Shown: positions 1-8,317, numbered from the stretch's first letter. The stretch is 15,406 bases of DNA from an uncultured Collinsella sp. (GCA_900551195.1 URVD01000015.1:1-15406), one strand, 5' to 3'. Numbers and translations are program-made. Notes: generated by a model from the sequence alone, not told the origin.

Positions 1-165
1 TCATCCCGCTCTGAAGGCTCGTTCCGGGATGCAATTTCCGTTTGAGGCCCGATCTGGAAACGGCATCCCACTCTGAGGCCGAAATCTGGGGTGTAGTTTC
101 CGCTTGAAGGGCTGTCCGGAAAGCGCGTCCCATTCCGAGTGGCAATTCCGGGTCACAGTTTCCGC
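1..165. repeat. Left palindromic repeat array (3 units, 62-bp period)
   Basis: Three copies of a degenerate palindrome lie here: one cut by the window start (ends near 41), then 56-103 and 118-165. Each full unit is 48 bp and consecutive units are 62 bp apart, leaving about 14 bp of spacer with a recognisable TTGAGGG-like core. The left arm resembles GGAAACNGCRTCCCA and the right arm resembles TGGGAYGCAGTTTCC followed by GC, so each unit can fold as a hairpin of about 15 bp with a 16-18 nt loop. The open reading frames through it are by-products of the 62-bp periodicity and carry no protein signature. The array probably extends beyond the left edge. It is the same family and orientation as the array at 1462-1818. 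Confidence 0.85.
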
Positions 166-459
166 AGATACAAGGCGACAGTCCGCCGCCCTTATCACAT
201 GCCTTCAAATATGCGATCCAGAAACACAAAACAGCAGATAGAATGCTCTTTTTCAAAAAGTACACGTCCCGAAACTTACCAAGACTTCATATCCAGTTAC
301 CGTTCACGGTCGCCGATTACCGCCCACCGATTCAAACAAGAAATATGTTGCCAAAAGCAGGTCATCTACCTGCATGGTTAGATTTTGGTCAGCTTTTGGT
401 CAGCTGAGCGGCAAGTTCCAGCTGATACGTTTTTGCTACCCAAAAGGAGGCGGTAGCTC
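166..459 (+). promoter_or_regulatory. AT-richer upstream region of the AbiEi-like gene, with small repeats
   Basis: This 294-bp stretch holds no convincing gene and is visibly less GC-rich than its surroundings. Two compact signals precede the next gene. One is a perfect 6-bp inverted repeat, GCAGGT/ACCTGC, with a 5-nt loop at 357-373. The other is a perfect tandem duplication of the 11-mer TTTTGGTCAGC at 383-393 and 394-404. Either could be a regulator-binding site. I see no promoter with both good -35 and -10 hexamers at proper spacing, so the transcription start is unassigned. A strong Shine-Dalgarno AAAGGAGG lies at 443-450. Confidence 0.45.
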
Positions 460-1458
460 ATGACCCATTGCAATGACCAGCTCATCGACCAACTGCTCAC
501 TCAAGCCGAACAAGAGGGGCGCTGCCTGATTCCCCCGAGCACGGCGATCCGAAAAGCGCTCCTTCGGCGCACCGGCGGCACGGTTGTCTCGCCCATGCCG
601 GGGTTGTTTGCGCGAAAAACGCGCTGGGATGAACTCAACCGAGCGCAACGCCATTGCGAAATCCTCCGCGCCCTTGCGATCATCCACCCCGATTGGACGT
701 TCTGCTCGTTTTCGGCCGCCTGTCTGCTGGGGCTCGAGGTCTCGTGGCGACACCTGAATGTCGTGCATGTCTGCAGTACCACCAAGCCGTCGGCTCGTCC
801 GGGCGCACATATTCAGCGGCACCAGATTGAGCCGGCCGGAGCAAAACGCAGAGCCGGCATATCGGTAACGCCGCCCATCCAAACGGTTACAGATTGCCTG
901 TTGCAGACCGGTTTTGCCGACGGTATGCCCATTGCCGATTCGGCGATCTCAAAGCTCGTCCTTGTGCGGGAACAGCTGATGGAGGCCGTCGAGCAACGAG
1001 CAACTGCCCGCAATGGTCGCGCGATTCGTACGGCTCTCACAACGCTTCGATATGCCGACGCCCGCGCCGAGAGCGGCGGGGAATCGGTCGCCCGAGCCGT
1101 CATGATCGAAACGGGCTTTGCACCCGATGGGCTTCAATACGAGCTAACGGACCCCTTCGATTCGGCCAAGCCCATACGAACGGACTTTGCCTGGGAGCGC
1201 CAGGCGCGGGAACTCACGCTGGGCGAGCTCGACGGGCTCATCAAATATACCGACCAGACCATGCTGGCCGGACGCACCACCGCCGAGGCGCTCGTTGCCG
1301 AACGACAGCGCGAGGCGCACCTATCGCTCTACGGTCACCCTCTGCTGCGCTTTACCATCAGCGAGGTCCGCTCGGCAGGAGTGCTCGCCAAAAAGCTACA
1401 GACGGCAGGCATCCGGCAGACCGCGCTGCCGACATGGCTCAACGAGGTGGACCTGTAG
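460..1458 (+). CDS. AbiEi-like winged-helix / DUF559-type nuclease-fold protein
   Basis: A 332-residue protein. The start is supported by AAAGGAGG nine bases before the ATG. Residues about 1-165 resemble the AbiEi-like antitoxin/regulator proteins common in actinobacteria: a helical N-terminus, a PGLFAR motif at about 47-52, then the HPDWTFCSFSAACLLGLEV block (76-94) and the GISVTPPIQTVTDCL block (133-147). Residues about 200-310 match the Vsr/DUF559 PD-(D/E)xK layout: E208 in an ESGGES helix, D242 in DFAW, then E256, D258 and K262 in ELDGLIKY, followed by ERQRE (281-285) and LRFT (296-299). All expected acidic and lysine positions are present, so it may be an active nuclease. No AbiEii-like toxin gene adjoins it. 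Palindromic arrays flank it on both sides. Role unknown: regulator, defence or repeat-associated nuclease are all possible. Gene reality is nearly certain; family assignment is from motif memory. Confidence 0.8.
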   Translation: MTHCNDQLIDQLLTQAEQEGRCLIPPSTAIRKALLRRTGGTVVSPMPGLFARKTRWDELNRAQRHCEILRALAIIHPDWTFCSFSAACLLGLEVSWRHLNVVHVCSTTKPSARPGAHIQRHQIEPAGAKRRAGISVTPPIQTVTDCLLQTGFADGMPIADSAISKLVLVREQLMEAVEQRATARNGRAIRTALTTLRYADARAESGGESVARAVMIETGFAPDGLQYELTDPFDSAKPIRTDFAWERQARELTLGELDGLIKYTDQTMLAGRTTAEALVAERQREAHLSLYGHPLLRFTISEVRSAGVLAKKLQTAGIRQTALPTWLNEVDL

Positions 1459-1461
1459 GAG

Positions 1462-1818
1462 CTGTTGAGCTTATGCCCGCCTGCCCATCAAACTGGGGCA
1501 CACTTTCCAGTTGGCGGCACCGCGGAAACCATATCTCAGATTGAGTGCTCAGAATGGGATGCGCCTTCCATATGGCATACCTAGCGGAAACCGTGTCCCG
1601 GAATCAAGGCCCAGAACGGGACACGCTTTCCGGCTGAAGCGCCCAGCGGAAACTGCATCCCGGAATAGACGCTCAAACTGGGACGCAATTTCCGCTGAGG
1701 TTCCATCCGGAAACTGTGTCCCACTCCGAGCGTCAATTCTGGGATGAACTTTCCGCCAGAGGGTTCAGCCGGAAACGGCATCCCACTCTGAAGCGAAATT
1801 CTGGGACGCAGTTTCCGC
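1462..1818. repeat. Right palindromic repeat array (6 units, 62-bp period)
   Basis: Units begin near 1462 (left half decayed), 1524, 1586, 1648, 1709 and 1771, giving spacings of 62, 62, 62, 61 and 62 bp. The best-preserved units are 1648-1695, 1709-1756 and 1771-1818. Arms resemble GGAAACTGCRTCCCA and TGGGAYGCAGTTTCC around a loop of 16-18 nt. Spacers often start with TGAGG or TGAAG, which sets a common orientation shared with the left array. Units near the gene are more diverged than those far from it. The first unit starts only a few bases after the stop codon at 1458, so the hairpins would sit in that gene's 3' untranslated RNA. Confidence 0.88.
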
Positions 1819-1832
1819 ATGCGGAGGCGCTC

Positions 1833-1869
1833 CAAACAAAAGGCCCCGACTCACGATGGAGCTGGGGCC
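1833..1869 (-). terminator. Rho-independent terminator of the purine operon
   Basis: Read on the minus strand, GGCCCC (1869-1864) pairs with GGGGCC (1847-1842), with GAG/CTC supporting pairs further in. It is followed by TTTTGTTT. It lies about 70 nt past the stop codon of the molybdenum hydroxylase gene, as expected for the end of the minus-strand operon. Confidence 0.75.
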
Positions 1870-1938
1870 AAAGGCGCAGCATATGCAGTTGATGTTGAGC
1901 GCGAACAGCTCGTCAGTAATGGCTGTCCGCGCCCTACC

Positions 1939-4716
1939 CTACCCGCGGTTGCGGACGCGGCTGTAGGGCGTATCCACCATGGGCAGATCGGGACGCAGTT
2001 TGCCGTCAAACGCGCGGTAGGCGTTCTGTACGGCGGGCGCCGTGGGGATCGTTGCGATCTCGCCGATGCCCTTGCCGCCGTATGCCACGGGCAACAGCTC
2101 GTCCTTCTCCACGTAGATGGCGTGGATATCCGGAATCTCGGGCGCACGGAACAGCCCGAGCGTGCCGTACCTTGCCTGGGGTACGCAGTCCTTGAGCGGC
2201 CAGTCCTCGGTAAGCGCATAGCCCATACCCATGAGCACGCCGCCTTCGATCTGACCCTGGATGGAGATGGGGTTGACCACCTTGCCGGAATCGTGCGCGG
2301 CATAGACCTCGCTCACGCGGCCGTCATCATCCAGAATGACCACATGTGTGGCAAAACCGTAGCAGATGTGGCTCTTGGGGTTGGGAACATCGGCGCCCAG
2401 CTTGTCGGTCGGCTCCAGATACACGTAGCCAAACTCGCATCCCTCGAGCGCCTTGATGGCAGCCGCGGGATCCTGAGGATGCATACCCTGACCAGCGACG
2501 AGTTCCTGTGTGCGCAACTGGTAGGCGCGACCGTCGTCGTACTCGATCTTGACGCCGTCGCCATGCGCGCTCACGGGAGCATCGGGCGCAGGCTTGCCGG
2601 CCTCGATGCCAACCATGGCATCGCGCAGCAGGAAGGCGGCGCCGCGCACAGCCTCGCCGGTCACGACCGTCTGTCGCGAGCCAGACGTGGTGCCGGAGTC
2701 GGGAGCGTTCTCGGTGGAGCACTCGCCATTGGCAATGCAGCTCAGCGGCAGACCGCAGGCCTCGGCAACGTCCTGCAAAAAGACGGTGTTGCAGCCCTGG
2801 CCGATGTCGGACGTGGCGGCGTAGACCACGGCGCAGCCATCTTCGACGCGAATCTTGCAGCGGCCGGCATCGGGCAGGCCCACGCCCACGCCGGCGTTCT
2901 TCATGGCGCAGGCGATACCGGCGTGTCCGGGATGCGCATAGTAGGCATCCTTGACCTCGAGCAGCGTCTCCTTAAGCGCCGTGGAGCAGTCGGCAATCTG
3001 GCCGTTGGGCAGAACCTCGCCCGGCTCGATGGCGTTGCGGTAGCGAATCTCCCACGGATCCAGGCCAACCTTCTCTGCCAGCAGGTCGATCAGGCTCTCG
3101 AACGCAAACTCGGACTGGCAAACGCCAAAGCCACGGTACGCGCCGGCAGGCGGGTTGTTAGTGTAGTAGCCGAAGCCGCGGATGTCGGTGTTCTGGTACT
3201 TGTAGGGACCGACGGCATGCGTGCAGGCACGCTCGAGCACCGGGCCGCACAGCGAAGCGTAGGCGCCGGTATCAAAGTTGATCTCGCAATCCAGGCCGGT
3301 AAAGTTGCCCTCGGCGTCGCAACCCAGCGTAAAGGTACCGTCCATGGCATGGCGCTTGGGATGGAAAGCGAGCGACTCGGCACGCGTGAGCTTGCACTTC
3401 ACAGGACGCTGGAGCTTATAGGCAGCAAGCGCGGCCAGGTGCTGGATCGAAACGTCCTCCTTACCGCCAAAGCCGCCGCCCACGAGCATGGTCTCGACGA
3501 CCACGCGCTCGGGCTCGTTGTCCCAGCCAAACATGTGGGCACACTCTTTGCGCGTGTCGTAGGCACCCTGGTCGGTCGACTGCACCTTGACGCCGTTCTT
3601 GTACGGGAAGGCAACGGCGCACTCGGGCTCCAAGAAGGCATGCTCGGTAAAGGGCGTGGTAAAGCGCTGCGTCACGGTGAACGCGCTCTCCGCCAGCGCC
3701 TTGGCGGCGTCGCCGCGCGTCACGTGACGGCTCTGGCACACGTTGTCCTTGAGCTCCACCGTGTTGCCAAAGGCAAAGAAACTGTCGTGCAGGCGCGGGG
3801 CGTCGGCAGCCCTGGCCTCGACAATGTTGCGCACGGGCTCCAGCGGCTCGTAATCAATCTTTACGAGCTTCTTGGCCTTCTCGAGCGTCGCCTCGTCCTC
3901 GGCAACCACCAGCACAATGGCATCGCCCACGCAGCGGGTGATATCGCCCTGGGCGATCATGACGTCCCAATCCTGGATAAGGTGGCCGACCTGGTTGACC
4001 GGCACGTCCTCGGCGCGCAGGATCCCCACCACGCCGGGCAGGGCCTCGGCCTTGGAGGTATCGATGGAGAGCACGCGGGCGCGCGGATACTTGGAGCGCA
4101 CGGCGCTGGCATAGGTCAGGCCCGGCTGATCGAGCTCGTCGATGTCATCGGGGTACTTGCCCTCGCCGAGCACCTTCTTGCGCACGTCGATACGGAAGGC
4201 GCGCTTGCCCACGCCGTAGTCGTCGCCGCGCTCCAGGTCCTCGTCGATCTGCTTTTCGCCGCGGAGCACCGCAGCGGCCAACGAAATGCCCTCGATAATC
4301 TTCTTGTAGCCGGTGCAGCGGCAGACGTTGCCGCGGATGGCGTACTTAATCTGCTCCTCGGTGGGCTCGGGGTCCTCGGCGATCAGCGCCGCACCCGCCA
4401 TGACCATGCCGGGGATGCAAAAACCGCACTGCACGGCGCCCACGGCGCCAAAGGCGTACACAAAGGCCTCGCGCACGTCCTCGGGCAGGCCCTCGACGGT
4501 CACGATGTTGCGGCCGGCGGCAAGGGCGGTGGTCAGTACGCAGGCTTTGACGGCCGCGCCGTCCACATGGATGGTGCAGGTACCGCAGGCGCCCTCGGAG
4601 CAGCCATCCTTGGCGGAATGGATATGCAGGTCGTCGCGCAGGTAGCGTAGCAGCGGCTTGTTTTGGGTCGTCGTGTGCTCCACGCCGTTAACGGTAAAAG
4701 TGAATTCCTGTGCCAT
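1939..4716 (-). CDS. xdh: Selenium-dependent xanthine dehydrogenase-type molybdenum hydroxylase (fused FeS + Mo subunits)
   Basis: A 925-residue protein fusing a two-[2Fe-2S] N-terminus to the molybdopterin-binding large subunit, as in E. coli XdhD and the selenium-dependent xanthine dehydrogenase family. C39, C44, C47 and C59 form the plant-ferredoxin-type cluster; C97, C100, C132 and C134 form the helical [2Fe-2S] domain. The molybdenum site shows GGGFGGKE (413-420), AYRGFG (526-531) and the GIGE motif with catalytic E886. Next to the RGFG loop lies a cysteine, C533, at a spot where bovine xanthine oxidase has proline. Selenium in this family is a labile cofactor atom, not selenocysteine, and the frame has no internal TGA. 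There is no FAD domain. The start has AAGGGA upstream and lies 12 nt after the polyferredoxin stop, so the two are co-transcribed. Expected reaction: oxidation of hypoxanthine or xanthine, or reductive dehydroxylation of urate. The exact substrate cannot be read from sequence. Confidence 0.93.
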   Translation of the reverse strand: MAQEFTFTVNGVEHTTTQNKPLLRYLRDDLHIHSAKDGCSEGACGTCTIHVDGAAVKACVLTTALAAGRNIVTVEGLPEDVREAFVYAFGAVGAVQCGFCIPGMVMAGAALIAEDPEPTEEQIKYAIRGNVCRCTGYKKIIEGISLAAAVLRGEKQIDEDLERGDDYGVGKRAFRIDVRKKVLGEGKYPDDIDELDQPGLTYASAVRSKYPRARVLSIDTSKAEALPGVVGILRAEDVPVNQVGHLIQDWDVMIAQGDITRCVGDAIVLVVAEDEATLEKAKKLVKIDYEPLEPVRNIVEARAADAPRLHDSFFAFGNTVELKDNVCQSRHVTRGDAAKALAESAFTVTQRFTTPFTEHAFLEPECAVAFPYKNGVKVQSTDQGAYDTRKECAHMFGWDNEPERVVVETMLVGGGFGGKEDVSIQHLAALAAYKLQRPVKCKLTRAESLAFHPKRHAMDGTFTLGCDAEGNFTGLDCEINFDTGAYASLCGPVLERACTHAVGPYKYQNTDIRGFGYYTNNPPAGAYRGFGVCQSEFAFESLIDLLAEKVGLDPWEIRYRNAIEPGEVLPNGQIADCSTALKETLLEVKDAYYAHPGHAGIACAMKNAGVGVGLPDAGRCKIRVEDGCAVVYAATSDIGQGCNTVFLQDVAEACGLPLSCIANGECSTENAPDSGTTSGSRQTVVTGEAVRGAAFLLRDAMVGIEAGKPAPDAPVSAHGDGVKIEYDDGRAYQLRTQELVAGQGMHPQDPAAAIKALEGCEFGYVYLEPTDKLGADVPNPKSHICYGFATHVVILDDDGRVSEVYAAHDSGKVVNPISIQGQIEGGVLMGMGYALTEDWPLKDCVPQARYGTLGLFRAPEIPDIHAIYVEKDELLPVAYGGKGIGEIATIPTAPAVQNAYRAFDGKLRPDLPMVDTPYSRVRNRG

Positions 4717-4728
4717 GGTGATTCCCTT

Positions 4729-5208
4729 CTACACGCCGGCGGCGATGCCGGTGCGATCGTGAATGGCGCCATGCGGGCAGACGACGGCGCACATGCCGCA
4801 CGACAGGCAGTCCGCACCGTCGATGTGGGCACAGTTGTCCTCGATGCGGATAGCGCCGGCAGGGCACTTTTTGGCGCACATGCCGCAACCGATGCAGCTC
4901 GTGTCGCAGATCTTGCGCGCAATGGCGCCCTTATCGGTATTGTTGCAGCGCACCAAGATGTTCTGGTAGCCGGGAACGAAGGCAATCACGCGCTGCGGGC
5001 ACGCCATGCCGCACAGGCCACAGCCCGTGCACTTTGAGCGATCCACGCGGGCGATGCCATCGACCAGCGCAATGGCGCCGTGGGGGCAGGCCGTGACGCA
5101 GGCGCCACAGCCAATGCAGCCTTCGCTGCAGCGGGCGTCGCCGCCTGCGGAGGCACAACCGCTTCCGCAGGCAACGTAGGCCACGTTATGTTGAATGGAT
5201 TTGGCCAT
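4729..5208 (-). CDS. RnfB-like soluble polyferredoxin, four [4Fe-4S] clusters
   Basis: A 159-residue protein with 22 cysteines. Four CxxCxxCxxxC motifs are present: C31/34/37/41, C60/63/66/70, C105/108/111/115 and C134/137/140/144, enough for four [4Fe-4S] clusters in two ferredoxin-like modules. Six further cysteines (14, 18, 27, 88, 101, 126) remain. The order of motifs and the RCNNTDKGA segment (87-95) closely follow the C-terminal half of RnfB, but there is no membrane helix and no RnfB N-terminal FeS domain, so it should be cytoplasmic. It sits 11 nt after ygfK and 12 nt before xdh, so it very likely carries electrons between those enzymes. The ATG at 5208 has only a weak ribosome site (AGGCGAG), hinting at coupling to the ygfK stop. 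Confidence 0.9.
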   Translation of the reverse strand: MAKSIQHNVAYVACGSGCASAGGDARCSEGCIGCGACVTACPHGAIALVDGIARVDRSKCTGCGLCGMACPQRVIAFVPGYQNILVRCNNTDKGAIARKICDTSCIGCGMCAKKCPAGAIRIEDNCAHIDGADCLSCGMCAVVCPHGAIHDRTGIAAGV

Positions 5209-5219
5209 AAAAGACTCGC

Positions 5220-8219
5220 CTATTTCTTAAGAAGGTACGAACAGCTGTCGCGCACGGCCTTGATGGTCAGGCGGACGGCCTCGGGCAGACCGGTGTTGAC
5301 GGCATCGACTGAGACGGTGCGAACCGTGCCGGCGACGCGAACCTTAAAGTGGTCCTCGTCCACGGCCAGGAAGCCCTCGTTCTCGGAGTTCTCCATGTCC
5401 TGATCGCTCCAGAACAGGGTGAGCTTGTCCTTGTAGGGACGACCCTCCTGGTAGGGGCAGAACACGGCGCAGTTGCCGCACTCGTTGCACATGCCGTCGA
5501 CGTGGACGACCTGGTGCTTGTCCAAGCCCGGCACCTTAATGGCCACGTTGGCGCGGTTGGGGCACACGTCGCAGCAGACCTCGCACACCGAGCCGCAGCC
5601 CAGGCAGCGGGTCTTGGTGCAGTTGCGCTTGTCGCGGCAGAGCGTCCCCTTGCGCTCGTAGCAGGTGTCCTCGCGGCCGGCCTGCTCGTTGCAGTCGGTG
5701 TACTTGTTAAAGTCCACACCGGCGATGGCACGGGCGACCTCGGCGGCGTCGGCAATAGCCTCGACCACGGTGGCCGGACCGCGGCGGCAGTCGCCGGCAG
5801 CCCAGACGCCCTCGACGCCGGTGGAGGTGGCGGCAAGACGGCCACGACGGTCATGCTCGACGCCCGCGGCATCGTACAGGCTGGCATCGATGCCCTCGCC
5901 CACGGCGCAGATCACCGTGGTGGCGGAAAGCTCGACGGTCTCGCCCGTGGCGACGGGGCTGCGACGGCCGCTTGCATCCGGCTCGCCAAGCTCCATAACG
6001 TCGCAGGTCAGCACGGCGCCGTTGAGTGCCTTGGGCGCCAGCAGCTCGCAGAACTCAACGCCGTCGGCAAGAGCAAGATCGAGCTCTTCCTCGTCGGCGG
6101 GCATCTGCTTCTTGGTGCGGCGATACACCAGGCGTACGTTCTTCACGCCAGCCAGGCGCTTGGCCACGCGGGCGGCGTCCATGGCGGTGTTGCCGGCGCC
6201 AATGACCACGACGTCCTCGCCCAGCTCGAGCTTCTCGCCCTTCTTGGCGGCCTCGAGGAACTCCAGCACGTCGAGCTCGGCGCCCTCGCCCAGGCCCGCA
6301 GAGCCGGGCATCCAGGCACCGGTGGCCACGACCACGTCGGTAAAGCCCTGGGCCTTGAGCTCGTCAATGGACTCCACGTGGGCGTTGAGCTGAACCTTGG
6401 CGCCAAAGGCCAGGCAGAGCTCGGCATCGTGGGAGATATCGTCGCTGGCGATACGGAACTCGGGGATCACGTGACGGACCACGCCACCGAGCGAGTCGCG
6501 GGCCTCAAAGATGGTGACGGGCACGCCGGCACGCGTCAGGAAGAACGCCGTCGCCAGGCCGGCAGGGCCGCCGCCGATAACGGCAACGTTGCGCTCGCCG
6601 TCGTTGGCGATGGCCTGGGCGCGCAGCTTGGGCAGCACGGCGGTCATGGCCTCGCGGGCGGCCTTGAGCTTGCTGGCGCGGATCTGGGCGCCCTCGGGCT
6701 CGTAGAACGCACGCTCGCAGGCACGGCCGCAGGGATGCGGGCAGATGGTGCCGGTAATGAACGGCAGGGCGTTGCGCTCGATGATGATGTTGAGTGCGTC
6801 CTCGTAGCGGCCCTCGTCAACAGCCGCCAGGTAGGCGGGAATGTCCTGCTGGATGGGGCAGCTCGTGCGGCACGGCGTGGTAAAGCAGTCACTGAGCGGG
6901 CTCTTGCCAGCGACCTTGCGATCGGGCAGCGGGCGCAACGGCTTCTTGTAGAGCGGGTTGGTGAGCGAATCGGTCTGGATCGCGGTCACGGCCTCGAGCG
7001 AGACGCCCTCAAACGGCTTGCCATCCAGGTCGGCAAACTCGCCGGCCATCTGGCTAAAGCGCTCGTAGCCACCGGGCTTGAGCACGTCGGTCGCCAGGGT
7101 GACGGGCCAAATGCCGGCGTCATACAGGGCACGGATGTTGTAGACCGTGGCACCGCCGGAGTAGCTGATGCGCAGCTTGCCGTCAAACTGCTCGGTAATG
7201 CGGCGGGCAGCCTCGATGGTCAGCGAGAACAACGAACGGCCGGACATATACATCTCGGTGGAAGGCAGCTCGTTCCTCGTCACGTCGACGGGGAAGGTGT
7301 TGGTGAGCTTGACGCCAAACTCCAGGCCGCGCTCGGCGCACAGGGCAATCAGGCGCTCGAACATGGGCACGGCGTCGACCCACTGCAGGTCCTCGCGGAA
7401 GTGTGTGTCATCGAAGACGATATAGTCAAAGCCCAGCTCGTTGAGGCGCTGACGGGCAAACTCATAGCCCAGCAGCGTGGGGTTGCACTTGATGTAGGTG
7501 TTGAGGCCCTTCTCGGTGATGAGGTAGGTCGCGATGCGCTCGATCTCCGCCGGCGGGCAGCCGTGCAGGGTAGACTCGGTAATGGAGTTGGAGACGCGTG
7601 CCGGGATGGACTCGACAAACGCGGCGTCGACATGCTCAAACTTGTCCAGGTTGGCGAGCGCCCATGCGCGGCACTCGTTCCAGACGTCGGAGCCACTGGC
7701 GTCCTTCATGCCCTCGATGTAGGCATCGACCTTGGGGCTCTTAATACCCTCCAGGTCATAGCCCACCGACATGTTGAAGACAAAGCCGTCCGGGCTGCCC
7801 AGACCGTACTCGCGAGCGATCAGGTGGCAGGCAAACCATGCCTTCACGTACTCGGCAAAGGCCTGCGGAACCTCGAGCTCGGTCGACCATTCGCAGTTGT
7901 AGCACTCGTCCTGAGCCACGATGCAGGGCTTGTTGACGCACTTGGAGAGCTCCTCGCCGTCCATAACCTGGACGGTCTTGAGCTCAAAGAAGCGAGAACC
8001 GGCCACATAAGAGGCCACGATGTTCTGAGCCAGCTGCGTGTTGGGACCGGCGGCCGGACCAAACGGAGTCTCGATGCGCTCGTCAAAAATGGGAAGCGCG
8101 CCCTCCTGGTTGGTCGTGACCATCTTGCGCACGCCAAAGATGGCGTCCTGGGTCTTGTGCTCCTCGATGATCCAGTTCATCAGCTGCGAAAACGGGATCG
8201 GCCTCATGATGTCGCTCAT
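5220..8219 (-). CDS. ygfK: YgfK, putative selenate reductase subunit / FAD-NAD(P) FeS oxidoreductase
   Basis: A 999-residue protein starting MSDIMRPIPF. The ATG at 8219 is chosen because GAGGAG lies six bases upstream; the frame stays open 41 codons further up but that stretch is Arg-rich and unlike the family. Domains in order: a TIM-barrel dihydroorotate/dihydropyrimidine-dehydrogenase-like part (about 30-430); a GltD-type FeS domain around C450 and C454 (CRTSCP); an FAD dinucleotide fold with GGGPAG at 549-554; an NAD(P) fold with GAGNTA at 674-679; and a C-terminal cysteine-rich ferredoxin part from about 872 (CLGCGSVCEVCC) to about 920 (CNECGNCAVFCP). Length is near that of E. coli YgfK. 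The selenate-reductase name is historical; in purine-degrading anaerobes this gene is conserved with xdh and ssnA. It likely links NAD(P)H, FeS carriers and the molybdenum enzyme. Confidence 0.93.
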   Translation of the reverse strand: MSDIMRPIPFSQLMNWIIEEHKTQDAIFGVRKMVTTNQEGALPIFDERIETPFGPAAGPNTQLAQNIVASYVAGSRFFELKTVQVMDGEELSKCVNKPCIVAQDECYNCEWSTELEVPQAFAEYVKAWFACHLIAREYGLGSPDGFVFNMSVGYDLEGIKSPKVDAYIEGMKDASGSDVWNECRAWALANLDKFEHVDAAFVESIPARVSNSITESTLHGCPPAEIERIATYLITEKGLNTYIKCNPTLLGYEFARQRLNELGFDYIVFDDTHFREDLQWVDAVPMFERLIALCAERGLEFGVKLTNTFPVDVTRNELPSTEMYMSGRSLFSLTIEAARRITEQFDGKLRISYSGGATVYNIRALYDAGIWPVTLATDVLKPGGYERFSQMAGEFADLDGKPFEGVSLEAVTAIQTDSLTNPLYKKPLRPLPDRKVAGKSPLSDCFTTPCRTSCPIQQDIPAYLAAVDEGRYEDALNIIIERNALPFITGTICPHPCGRACERAFYEPEGAQIRASKLKAAREAMTAVLPKLRAQAIANDGERNVAVIGGGPAGLATAFFLTRAGVPVTIFEARDSLGGVVRHVIPEFRIASDDISHDAELCLAFGAKVQLNAHVESIDELKAQGFTDVVVATGAWMPGSAGLGEGAELDVLEFLEAAKKGEKLELGEDVVVIGAGNTAMDAARVAKRLAGVKNVRLVYRRTKKQMPADEEELDLALADGVEFCELLAPKALNGAVLTCDVMELGEPDASGRRSPVATGETVELSATTVICAVGEGIDASLYDAAGVEHDRRGRLAATSTGVEGVWAAGDCRRGPATVVEAIADAAEVARAIAGVDFNKYTDCNEQAGREDTCYERKGTLCRDKRNCTKTRCLGCGSVCEVCCDVCPNRANVAIKVPGLDKHQVVHVDGMCNECGNCAVFCPYQEGRPYKDKLTLFWSDQDMENSENEGFLAVDEDHFKVRVAGTVRTVSVDAVNTGLPEAVRLTIKAVRDSCSYLLKK

Positions 8220-8317
8220 AGTGAGCTCCTCTCTGTAACGCCCGGCGAGACCGCGCGGCGGGCGCAAATACGGTGTAGCGCTAGCACAGCGCCGGCGACC
8301 CCGCGGAGGCCGCCTAT

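Noticed and set aside
1462..1818. CRISPR array
   Set aside because: Units are degenerate 48-bp palindromes, spacers are only about 14 bp and similar to each other, and no cas gene is near.
1..1835. Short frames within the palindrome arrays (1-198, 1511-1747, 1581-1835)
   Set aside because: Their peptides simply repeat the 62-bp unit and shift frame between units; no start sites or known domains.
1819..4650. Plus-strand 943-codon open frame over xdh
   Set aside because: It is antisense to a gene with complete cofactor motifs. GC-rich codon use rarely puts TTA, CTA or TCA in the sense frame, so antisense stops are scarce; the product shows no family motif.
1939..4716. Selenocysteine codon in xdh
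   Set aside because: The frame has no internal TGA; the family's selenium is a labile cofactor atom.
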